Positions 12,901 to 23,427 of a stretch of 64,000 nucleotides of DNA are shown one piece after another. The notes beneath the pieces were generated by a model, which saw nothing but the letters and a program-made list of their open reading frames with translations, made no database searches and was not told the DNA's origin. The stretch comes from Aulostomus chinensis (lineage: Eukaryota > Chordata > Actinopteri > Syngnathiformes > Aulostomidae): positions 21,948,457 through 22,012,456 of the forward strand of contig JBBMOA010000007.1 in NCBI GenBank assembly GCA_037954235.1, written 5' to 3'. The first letter of the stretch is position 1. Each line of letters opens with the position of its first letter. The position numbers and the translations under genes are program-made.

Positions 12901-15288
12901 CACAAGCACGCTAACATTTATGCTAGATCTGCCAGATACAGAAACCCCCGGAGCAGATTGTTACAGCCGGGACTCTGTGGTCACCTGACTGCATTCTCCT
13001 GGCTGTTCTCTGCTGCTCCCATGGGTGCAGGGCAAAATAGCTCCAACCATTTATCTGTGTTTTTTAGCTAGTTGGGCAAAATATTGGGTGCTAAAGGGCC
13101 TTATTTTTTCAGACTCATGACAAAAAAAGAACTGCAAAGGGTAAAAGTTCAGAAGGAACTATGAATAAGTCAATTATTAAACTGTTGTCAGTCTTACATG
13201 TGGTGAATTCTTTATGAAGGGAAGGATGAAGATCAGTGGTTTTTCTTGAGAACAATTATATTTTCAGCCCTTTTAGAGATGTTTTGTCATATCTTGGATT
13301 TGTTGACATGTAGTTGCTTTCATGGTGGGTGAGAAAGTTACATGTGCTAATACGTTTCCTGATCTTTTATTTTTGTTAATATCCCTGTTAGAATGAAAGC
13401 CACATGAGTGCTAAAGAAAAGAACAAATCATTTTTTATTCTGTAAAATGTCAAATTCTCCTTCACTGGTAGAAATTGTGAATTCTAAGTGCTGGCAATCT
13501 CTGAATTTGGAGTTCAAACGGCAACTTTATTGATATGCCAAACATCTACTAGACCCTACTATCCTTGCATATTTCAAAAGAATGCTCATTTGCATCAGAA
13601 AATATTCCTAAGTTGAACCTTTCTTTACAGGTATATGAAGTATCTGTACGCATTTGAGTGTGAGAAGAAGGGTCTGAGTTCTCCAGGTGAGCTGCAGGCT
13701 GCCATCGACAGTAACCGCAGAGAGGGTCGACGTCCCGGCTACACCAGCAGTCTGTACCGTTACTCTCCTTCTCCGAGCTCTGCTCCGCACACACTCCTCT
13801 CTTCACCCACGATGCAGCCCACCTCCACTGGACACAATGGCTTGAATCAATCCATCAGTCCAAATGTGAAGAAAAGTACAGGTATAATAAGTGTGTTACT
13901 AGCTGAACCTGATATTTTGTATTTCTTTGAAAATAATTTTTCTCTCATAATGAAGCACCACTGCCATCGTATGATTACTGTACAGGGTCATTTACACCGC
14001 ATCTTTGTTAATTGAGTCTGAAGTCACTGTGGATTCTAGAGCCAACTAATGCTAAGTCACTAGTAGATTTTTGTGTCAGCTGGGGGTGCAACGCTTCACC
14101 AAGCCCACGCTTCACGTTTGTGCTGTTTTGGGTTTCAGCTTCAGTTCCTTGTTGGAAGGAGAGAGAAAAAATCCCCTGCAAATGGCATAGACAAGACTTT
14201 GAGAAACTCTGAGGTGAAATTAATATATTAATTGAGCAGAAAACCTAAATAAAGGTAGTCACTACAGTGTTGTGCTGTCATCTATGGATTCCGCTACGGT
14301 GGACCTGACCAGCCATCTTTGTATGTATAGTAGGGATACATCCAAAATTGCGGTTCACAGGTGTAAATTGAATCTTTTTATTGAACAAAAAAAAATGTTT
14401 TTTTACAGTTCATCTCTGTATCCCTTAGCTTCAACAGGCAGGTTTTGGTATTAATGGTCACACAGCCAGGATTATAAATAGTACAACTGGATAGTCTTTT
14501 ATTCTTTTTTGTTTTTTTTGTTCACTTTGGTTAGATGAGACCTCGACCCCCATGATACCCACCCGGCTGCCCATGGCCCTGGCGCTGGGGCAGCATCAGC
14601 AACAAATGGCTCAAGCCGCCTCTCTGGAACACCTCAGAGAGCGGCTGGAACGTGGAGCGGGAGGCACCCCAGTTGACGGCCCTGAGAAGAAAATGATGCG
14701 TCTGGCCGAGGAGCAGCAGCGCCTCATGCAGCAGGCTCTCCAACAGAACCTCCTGGCCATGGCCTCTCACTTCAACCCCATGAACCTCAAACTCAACAAT
14801 GGTCATGGTGAGTTCCTTCACTGCGGTGATCACTGCACTGATGTTCATGAGTTCCGTTCACTGATTGGTTTTGTTGCTCTCTAACAGAGAGCAAGCAGGA
14901 TTTGTCTCTGAGTATCTCTACTAACGGAGCAGCCAGTATCAGTGTGTCTGTGGAAGTCAATGGCACCGTTTACTCAGGTAAGTCTGTCACTCTGGAAGTC
15001 AGACATGTTTACTGCCTTTCTCTTCCCTGCATGGCACGAAAGGATCCTAATCTCATGTTATGAACCAAAGAAATTTTACCTTGACCCAGAAAAGGACAAT
15101 TACATACAATCTCTGCTTCTGTTGTCCTTGATTCCTGCATTGTAGGAACGCTGTTTGCCCAGAAGTCAGCCGCCGCTCCGGTGGTATCCCAGGCTGTTAC
15201 TCCGGCAGGAACAAGTGGGTTTAGTGCCTTCTCCTCCTCTCGCAGTCCCTCGTCTTCATCATCCACCTCCTCAAAGGGACCAAATTAA
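6924..15288 (+). CDS. arid3b: AT-rich interaction domain protein 3B (transcription factor)
   Basis: Nine coding exons: 6924-6947, 7519-8118, 11305-11379, 11467-11539, 12423-12606, 13631-13881, 14535-14807, 14888-14977 and 15146-15288, giving 570 residues. ARID3 proteins bind AT-rich DNA in the nucleus. The N-terminal half has a glutamine-rich helix, an alanine run (residues ~62-68) and a long Asp/Glu tract (~100-130). The ARID spans about 232-330 (core KLYELDNDPQRKEFLDELF, then NRIPIMAKQVLDLYRLYKLV and KKIWREITRGLNLPTSIT). The REKLES region follows (~415-520: LEHLRERLERG, LAEEQQRLMQQAL, ISVSVEVNGTVYSGTLFAQK), and a serine-rich tail ends the protein. Exon 5 ends at 12606 with donor gtaggt; reading on would hit an immediate TAG. 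ARID3A/C are similar, but linkage to cox5a, edc3 and csk supports arid3b. Confidence 0.93.
8119..11304 (+). other. Large second intron of arid3b
   Basis: This 3.2 kb intron holds no recognisable repeat or coding exon. Stretches at about 8200-8760 and 9060-9370 have higher GC and little simple sequence than their surroundings, as conserved non-coding elements often do, but conservation cannot be judged from one genome. Confidence 0.4.
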
Positions 15289-15368
15289 ACTGATCTCTCC
15301 TAAGCCAAATAATTGAGTTATATAATAAGTAGCTCTTGTCAGAAAAGAACTGTATGGATTTATCGGAA

Positions 15369-15387
15369 CCCCCCCCCCCCCCCCCCC
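15369..15387. repeat. C19 homopolymer
   Basis: Nineteen consecutive C in the arid3b 3' UTR; length may be unreliable because such tracts are hard to sequence. Confidence 0.9.
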
Positions 15388-15970
15388 AACTTCAGACTTG
15401 CTATTACTATTGCTTTAAATGAGTCCCACCCTCAAAATTCTTCTCAGTTCCTGTGGGAAGCTTTATTTTTCCCACTGTAGTGACGTGAAGGACAGACTGA
15501 AGTGTGTTTAGCGTAGGGAACTACCAGGGGCTCAGCCTTTCAAAGTGTCTACTATGTTTATAGCCAGCTTATTGTCACGTTGTGTTGCCATAGTTGCCAA
15601 TAGAACAGTGTAGTTGCCAAAGTGCAGCTGCTGAAGACCAAAAAGCCTTAGCTGAAACTCATAGCTCCTGTCTGAAACTATTTTGCAGAAGCCATATAAT
15701 GTCAGTCTCGGTAAATATTTGATTTAACCTGACGGGTGACAAATTGCGAAAGTAGTTTTCATGGCAACATTCAGGGATTTTGTACACTGTCAGGTACCAC
15801 AGAAACATTGTATCTAAAAGGAATTTAAAATCATTGCCTGTTTTTTTAATATTTTAATTTTTTATAATTTAATGTTTTAGTTCAGCCTCATAATTCTAAA
15901 ACTTTGATTTCATGTCAGTTTAAATCAAAATAAATCAAAATATCAGCTGCATGGTTTCTGCAGGGAGCGC

Positions 15971-16132
15971 TATATATATACATATATATATACATATATA
16001 TATATATATACACATATATATATACATATATATATATACATACATATATACATATACATATATATATTTATATATATATATATTTATATATATATATAAA
16101 ATAAATATGGAGGGAGGGAGGGAGGGAGAGAG
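15971..16132. repeat. (TA)n/(TACATA)n microsatellite followed by (GGGA)n
   Basis: About 125 bp of nearly pure alternating TA with scattered C, then five GGGA units at about 16109-16132. The open frame that crosses it is an artefact of the repeat. Confidence 0.95.
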
Positions 16133-16503
16133 AATGGAAGTGATCCAATATTTACCTCATTTCACTTGTCATGTTAGTATGTCGGAATCGTCTGGACTCA
16201 GGAATGTCACTGTTCTACATATCGTGTATTGCTGTGATGTATTTTTATGCATACAAAGAATGTATCACTAATTACCTCATTTCTGTTGACATTTGAACAC
16301 TGAAGACAGTGCTACCTCACTCTTCTTGAGAAATATGCAATTCTTTATCCAGCAAATGCTGATTTAGCCATCTGCTGAAAGATGCTGTATGTGGACAATC
16401 AAACAAACAAACAAACAAATGTCACTATGAACTTGACAACTGTAAAAGCCCTAGACTCTGTTTTGGTCTCTGGTTAACATATTTCTTGGACAGGAGGAAT
16501 AAA

Positions 16504-17832
16504 ACAATCTTGTGTGCTGTGGAGAGGCTGTATTCTTTCACATAAGTAAGGATTTTGCATTAATGTTGATGTTGAAGGAAAATGTTGGTCAGACTATTGT
16601 TGTTTTGAAAGTATGGAAAAGTATTTTGTGGGTTAGAAGAAAGGATTTTTGTCGGACATCGAGTGAGGGTCTTGCTGTTTCTGAGCTTTCAGCTGAGGGT
16701 TATTTTAGATTTAACTAGGAAGTCCCTTGAGATCAAAAGCTCGTTCAGGGAAGACTTGTTCAAGATAACCCGCCATTGCGAGATAAAAACGGGCATGGGA
16801 CAAATGCAAAATATAGCACATACCTCATTTAAGGTCTAGTTTATTTTATTAGCTGATCAGACCCTCAAACTCTCTCAGAAATGCCAAAAGTTGCGCTGTT
16901 GTGTGTTTTGAAGGGTCTTCCATGTCCAGGCGCAGGAGCAGAGAAAGATGTCCTGCCAAACTGAGGAAACCTTGACAGTCTGGAGAACAGGACCACTTCA
17001 GCGGTTATTTAAGTGACGGGAGATTACATGGAGAAAAGAGGACATTTCCCATTGAGGCTACGAATATTCCTGTCTCCTCAGGGCCCAATGAAGGCCAGAA
17101 AAGCAAAGTGCAGGATGACATGTACTGGACAACGAGTTGATGTAAAGAGTATCAAACTGTCGGTGTAAAAGGTGCAACGTCCATTTCATGTCCCAGTAAT
17201 CTGGAAAAGAGGCAGTCAAATAAGCCTCAAAGAACTGGAATGAAAAATATCACGTCTCATAGAAGAGTCGGAATTGTGTATCATCAATAGTTCTGAGGTA
17301 GTTTTGTTGAATTATATGATTTTCCGCTCTTTCCCAGAGTCGGTAACTAAGAAATGCACTTTTTTAGATGGGAGGCCACACGGTCTCAGCCTGCTGGTCT
17401 AGATTACTCAACAACAACTTGGAACACGTGTTTTCCAAGATGGTGAAGAGTCTGATCCCTGTTCAAATGATAACATCCACCAAAACAACCCGCGTGTTCA
17501 ACATTATGTTGTACAAATCAGGTTTAGAGATACTCCTGTTGAAAGACTATGTACATAAACATCCATGGCCAGAGGAGGGCAGTATTTCCTCCTCTGAATA
17601 CAACACGGGGGCCAATTCAAGATCAAGGGCCCGATGCATCCATAACCCTGCAAATTTTTCATTTTTCCCATTGAATTATGAAAGTGACACCTCAGTAATG
17701 ATTTTAAACAACAATAAACAGGAAAATTTATAACCAAAGTGTGTTTCTTTCCTCTTTTTATTACACTCCTTACAATCCTTATTTTGCTTTTTCATTCCAT
17801 GCCACATCCCAGTAACTGAGTTGAAAAAATCA

Positions 17833-17871
<39 letters not shown>

Positions 17872-18555
17872 TGTGTGGAGAAAATACAGATGGAGGGTGT
17901 AGTGAGAGTTAATTCTTCTGACCTATGACGGTGGCTATACTAATGGAGAGGAGTGCCCCGGGTCAGGGGATGAGGTCGGGATGGATTGCAGGATTTACTG
18001 TTGGGATGGTTATTCTATGGTGACACTGCTGGATTGGCATCTGGAACACTAGCAGAGGAAAGATGCTAAAGGCACAATGAGAGGTATTACGAGATGGAAT
18101 TCTCCACTCACAAACCCCACCCTCCAGAGAGATAATACTGGTCAAATCACTCTGCAGATGAGGAAATCACTATCCCAGGACAACACCAGGGGAACGTTAG
18201 AATGACGGATTTGTTTTCTAGCATTTAGTAGGAGGAGACACATGCAATGATATTGCTATATGGGACATTTTTTTCCTTTTAACAGAATCTGGGGTTATTC
18301 TGTTATATGTAAGTGTGGTTATTTTGTTTGTGACTTTGACCTCCACGTTGCGTTGCAAACTTTACAAGATGTTAATGTTTTTGTGCCTTTGTGACCTCAC
18401 ATATCTGAAGCAAGCCCCCAGCTTTGATGGATCCATAGTTGGGGGGGATAACTCATTCTCAGTCAAGCTAATAATCTTCTTGAATGGGACTTCTGTGTGT
18501 ATCTGACTTTTTGTTGAAACAGGCTTGTTAAGATCTTAAGGCTATTTTGGTCACC
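16504..18555. other. Intergenic spacer between arid3b and the synaptotagmin-like gene
   Basis: No conserved coding exon was recognised. A frame at 17368-17733 (+) is followed by AATAAA at 17713-17718 and could mark a non-coding transcript, but it resembles no protein I know. A pure (TA)n tract of about 30 bp lies at 17838-17868. The last 0.3 kb contains the promoter or 5' UTR of the next gene. Confidence 0.45.
17838..17868. repeat. (TA)n microsatellite
   Basis: Pure TA dinucleotide repeat of about 15 units. Confidence 0.95.
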
Positions 18556-21307
18556 ATGCCCTATTATGATGACGAGTACCCAGGTCAGCCTCTCTGGCAG
18601 TCGGTGCTGCTCTTCTGCTGTAAGGGTATGATCGAGGGCATCATGGTCATACTCTTCTTCTGGCTTCTTGTGCAGGTTGTCTTCACCAAACAACTGGAAG
18701 GTAAGGTCTTGATTCCCTCTATTATTAGTCCCATGGGTCTATATTTCATGCTTTTGTGCAATCTATGGGTTACATGAGGATTAGCACAAGTAATTACAGC
18801 TAATTTGTCTTGTTGTCCTCTCTTGTGTCTACAGTTCATCTCCAAATTCTTCTGTTGGTTGGACTGATCATCTTTTGCCTGTGTTTGCTCCTGGGATGTA
18901 TTCTGTGCTGGTGGAAAAGTCAGATTTGTCAAGTAAAAGACAAAGAAACTTCAGCATCAACTCCAGCTGAATCCACATTAGGCCAGAGCCCTCCACCCTC
19001 AGCAGCAACAATAGCTTCCAGGCAGCAGTATGAGGTGCTGGATGGAGATACACTGGAGTATCCATCTACATTCACTAGTCCTGCCCCTTCAGAGGGTGAA
19101 TTTAGCTCTTTACCGTTCTCTCATCAAGCTCATACAGCCTCTGAGCAAAAAGAGCAGCCAAAGTCATATTTTTCCTTGCGCCGGCTCAGCACACCACCAC
19201 TGATGTCACCCATCTATAAACCCATAGATCCCAGTCATGGCTCCCTGTCTTCATTTCCCAAACTGGGACTGTTGGCCAAAACATACAGGGCTCTGCAGAG
19301 ACATGGCTCTGTGACTGGAGATAGTAATGAACACAGCAGACTCACTAGCCCCAGTGCTGTTTCTCCCTCTATGCCTGAAGAACCAATCCCACTGGTTCCA
19401 CTGAAATGTGGTTCCAGTGCCAGCTGCAATCAGCCAACATCACCAACACCCTGCCTCCATTTCACGATGGCCTTCTCTCAAGAGCAGCAAACCCTGGCAG
19501 TCACTGTCATCAGCCTCACTGGGACATCCCACACACTGGAGGATGTGTCTTTGCTGGGCAGCCTTCCACCTCTGTACCCCTGTCCAATACAATTTTCTGT
19601 CCAGAGCAGCTTCAACACTGAGCAGCATGGCCGGCTGCTGGTTTTGAAAGTGAGGTCTGTGAAGGAGGTCCAGAGGTGCTCGCTCAGAATAGCTGTATAT
19701 TCTCAAGATCAAGCCAGCCAGAGAGGCACCTTGCTGGGGGAACTGGAGGCCCAATGTGGAGGACAAGACTGGAATACAGGCCATGCATTTCACTTTACCA
19801 AAGAGCTAAAAAAGGTACCGGTCTACTGAAATAATATCACACCATCTGAGCAGGCATGGTTCAAAGTGGTAGTTCACCTAGAAATGACAATTCAGTCGTT
19901 ATCTACTCACCCTTGTGTCAATGGAAGGTTGGATGAAGGGTTTTTTTCATCCACAAAACACTGCTGGAGTGCAGGAAAAGCTGTTGCTGGGTTCTGTAGA
20001 CCAAAAAACTTCTTCTGAGCTTCCTTCAACTATCCTTTCAATGAGTAAAAATTATTTTCAGACACGTGAATAATGTTTAAAACAGTTTAGATAATAATTT
20101 TTAGATAGATTGGATTTTCCTGCATAACAGTCAAATAATATGATTCAAGCCTAACTTAAAATCCCTAATTGGAAATATCCAGTAGATATATTTGATTTCA
20201 AGTGTTTGACTGCTGGACATAAGATATCTCCCACTGTTGTGATGTAACACAATCATTCTCACATACACGCGTCTTAAATTTACATTTCAATACGCAAAAC
20301 ATGATTTAGAATGATGATTTAAAATGATCCTCTGAAACATGCAGAAAATCTTGAGCCTAATTCATGACCTTTCTATCACTGTCTTATTTATAGATTTTTG
20401 TTTTTGCTGTCTTGTTTAGGGACACGTGGTATACACTTTAATGAATGTGAATGTACAATATAGTGAGCAGCTCCTGTTTCATTTCCTCCTGGTTCATGTT
20501 TCTCTCTCTGCTCTTTGAACTTTTGCCCTTTGAATGCAGACTCTGATCTCCCAGCATGCACAGATGAGAAAAGGGCTTAGCTGTCCTCCGCAGATCTTCA
20601 TTTTGCTTCACTATCAGACCTTGACACATCAAATCAAAGCAACGGTCCTCAGAGCAGATAACCTGGAAAACCTCATCCACACATCAGCAACAGCAGGTAG
20701 CACCAGCATTTACCACCATCTGTCTACTTGAAAATATACATTTGCTTCCCCATAAAGACATCACACATTACATTATGTAAACTGCACCGACAGAACTAAC
20801 TTTTACCTTTCAGGGGCAGAGGTACAATAATTCCCTATGTTTGCTTTTAATGTTGAGGAGATTAAAGGATGTCTTACCCGAATGCAGAAGATCATCCTTT
20901 TTTTTTTAATGACATTGTGGTTTAATCCTCCACTATTCACAATCCTCAGGAAAAGGTTCCAATCTCCTCTGGGATCTCTGAACTGAGAGATCTAATCTTT
21001 ATTTGCATTAGTCTGTCTAGGCATTATTTGCATTGCAGACAAGCATACACAGCCATTAGATTTTATGATCTCTGTGTCATGTACAGTATGTCACATAAAC
21101 TGACTAAGGGATGTAATCTGTACATCGGATTCTGAGATTATTTTGTAATGGATATTTGGGCAATGTAGACTGGACAGAATTCAATTACAATGAAAACAGA
21201 TAGGGAAACACCAGTGGAAAGCAATGTGTGTGTGTGTGCGCGTGTGTGTGTGTGTGTGTGTGCGTGCGCGCGTGCGTGCGTGTGTGTATGTGTGTGTGTG
21301 CGCGCGC

Positions 21308-21342
<35 letters not shown>

Positions 21343-22020
21343 TTTTAGATCCGTAGCATCTAAACGACAGACAAACCTTGCATGCAACTGTGGTTTCAAC
21401 AGCTGCTAAAAAGAAAAATGCTTAATCCCTGAAATGAAGAAAAAGTTATTTTTGGCTCTGTGGGATGTCAGTTCAACTGAGGACCAAATTTGAATTTGAG
21501 ATCTCTCGTGTAGTTCCAAGGAACAGTGAAGGAGCTTGTCTTCTCCAATGAACATCCCATGGGAATTCCCCATTTTACGCTGTTGGATTATAATATTTAT
21601 CCAGCTATTCTAAAGGTTATGTGCCTGTGTCCAGCTTACCAGGTGGTGATAAATGTGCACCATGACGGCGACGTGATCAGCAGCAGAGAAACCAAAGGAG
21701 GCTCGACAACAGTGTGGAACTCTTCCTTCCTGTTTGACCTGCCTCCAGGAGACATCAGTCAGCTGCCTCTCATGTTGGAGTTCATCATCATACAGGTGAG
21801 AAACAGATACATCATTTGTATGTGACAAGTCCTCCAAAATAATGTGGCTTAATTCAACTTTCTTATGTGACTGAATCAGGTGCATTCAGAAGGAAAGGTT
21901 CTCGGTCGGGTCCTCGTTGGAGCAGGGGCTGCAGATGCAGGACGAGCTCACTGGAGGGACATGTGCAGCCTGCAGGTGGAGCAGACACGCTGGCACACGG
22001 TTCAACCGGAGCCTCCATGA
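18556..22020 (+). CDS. Synaptotagmin-like membrane protein with two degenerate C2 domains
   Basis: Five exons: 18556-18700, 18835-19814, 20540-20696, 21635-21795 and 21880-22020, giving 527 residues. The start ATG sits in a good context (gtcaccATGc). Two hydrophobic stretches lie near the N-terminus: residues ~14-43 (SVLLFCCKG...LLVQVVF) and ~52-75 (ILLLVGLIIFCLCLLLG...), split by the first intron. A Ser/Pro-rich linker (~85-290) follows, then C2A (~295-375) and C2B (~395-520), which ends in the synaptotagmin-like TRWH segment. The aspartates that bind calcium in canonical synaptotagmins are not visible in either C2 domain, so calcium-independent membrane binding or tethering is inferred. Which subfamily it belongs to cannot be fixed by eye; an unusual synaptotagmin of fish is most likely. 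It is convergent with the coiled-coil gene downstream. Confidence 0.8.
21225..21340. repeat. (TG)n/(CG) microsatellite
   Basis: About 115 bp of TG repeats broken by CG units, in the third intron of the synaptotagmin-like gene. Open frames on both strands here are repeat artefacts. Confidence 0.95.
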
Positions 22021-23153
22021 AGACACAGACTTGGAGAACATTTTGGCCTGTGGACAAACTGGACTGTTAAAGGGCAGCTTTGCCATGAAGTGCACAAAGT
22101 GCTGAGCTTGTAAATCAAAATAACTGGCCTTATATGTGAAGGGAAAGTACTGTTTAGTTTACAAAAGGTGATTTGTGGAATAATTTACGACTAATGTATA
22201 TTACTAACTTTGCATAGGAACACTGAAAATCTACAGTGAGCCTGTCGAGCAATTCTGCAAAACAAATCAAGTTAGAGTATGGGATGCATGGATAAGAAAA
22301 AAATTAAGACAAAATAGGGGGGGAGGTTGTTTATTTAATCTGAATGTCTAGAATTGAGCTGAGATGTCAGGCATCGAGTCAAGCAAAAGTTTTCATTTCA
22401 ATTATTCTTTTGGCCCAAATCACAGGAAACATTTTCTCTACACTTTCTGAATATAATAGGTCTAGACTGATGGATGAGATGAGTTGAATTTATTCTAGAA
22501 AATGTATTTGAACAAAAATCTTGACATTCTTCCTCATTTTTTTCTTGTCATGTCCTAAAACTTTCCTCCTGTTACACAGAAGAAAAGAAATATATACAAT
22601 TATATAATATACATTTAAAATGGAGGCGGCACATGGTGCAGTGGTTACCACTGTCACCTCATAGCAAGAAGGTTCCGGGTTCGAGTCCCAGCTCGGGCAC
22701 AGGATCTTTCTGTGTGGAGTCTCCATGTTCTCCCTGTTCCTGCGTGGGTTCTCTCTGGTACTCCAGCTTCCTCCCACAGTCCAAAGACATCAAGAGGGGA
22801 CGAGGCTGATTGATACTCTAAATTGACCGTAGGTGTGACTGTGAGTGTGAATGGTTGTCTGTCTACATGTGTTGGTCCTGTGATGGACTGGCAACCTGTC
22901 CAGGGTGAACCACGCCTCTCACCCATAGACGCTGGGATAGGCTCCAGCCCCCCCGCGACCCTCAACAGGATAAGCGGAAGAAGATGAATGAAGATGGACA
23001 TTAAAAATGAAACAACATGATCAATACCAAGAGATTCTAACGCGGTGTATTCTTACACTCATAAAGATCTGAAATGTCACACATTCCCGAAGCTTTAATA
23101 ACTGATTGGGATGTTCTGAATGTAAAAATGATGAACAATATCATCTAAATAAA
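22021..23153 (+). other. Probable 3' UTR of the synaptotagmin-like gene
   Basis: Runs from the stop codon to the AATAAA at 23148-23153, with no competing gene on this strand. It contains a complete sense-oriented SINE (22625-22997). Confidence 0.5.
22625..22997 (+). mobile_element. tRNA-derived SINE, near full length
   Basis: Starts with a tRNA-like head: box A-like TGGTGCAGTGG, and box B GGTTCGAGTCC at 22678-22688. A conserved body follows (GATTGATACTCTAAATTGACC, CTGTGATGGACTGG, GGGATAGGCTCCAGCCCC) and then a degenerate GATGAATGAAGATGGA tail. This is the best preserved of four related copies in the window; the others are at 30716, 44050 and 62520. Confidence 0.85.
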
Positions 23154-23163
23154 ACACTTTATT
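23148..23163. terminator. Opposed poly(A) signals of two convergent genes
   Basis: AATAAA on the + strand (23148-23153) serves the synaptotagmin-like gene. TTTATT at 23158-23163 is AATAAA on the minus strand and lies 265 nt past the stop codon of the coiled-coil gene. Only four bases separate them, making a near-palindrome. Confidence 0.6.
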
Positions 23164-23427
23164 TCTGGCTGATATCTTTTACATCATCTGTGAAATCCTT
23201 CCAATAGCTTTCTGTTGCACTGACACACAAAACCGTTAAACTCCTTTAAGTTTCAGTGACAGAGCACCCACCAGTATCAATTCATCAGAAGACTTGGTCT
23301 TGTAGATGGGAATGAGTTAGTACATTTAATATGAGCTTTAAAAAGCCATGTGATTCTTATTAATTCATATCAAAGCAACAGCGTAGACTGACACAGCTCC
23401 CCGCCTGACTTCAAGATTGCAGAAGAG

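Larger units (their letters stand above)
15289..16503 (+). other. Probable arid3b 3' UTR
   Basis: The stretch from the stop codon to the AATAAA at 16498-16503 has no open frame of interest. It contains a C19 homopolymer (15369-15387), a (TA)n tract and a (GGGA)n tract. Earlier AATAAA hexamers at 15929-15934 and near 16099 would allow shorter transcripts. Confidence 0.5.

Noticed and set aside
15951..16271. 106-codon frame rich in Tyr and Ile
   Set aside because: It translates a TA/CATA microsatellite; no independent coding signal.
21181..21409. Frames of Val-Cys or His-Thr repeats on both strands
   Set aside because: They are translations of the TG/CA microsatellite in an intron.
22490..23001. 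Minus-strand frames sharing peptides with frames at 62691-63051
   Set aside because: Similarity comes from the SINE copies at both places, not from a protein gene.
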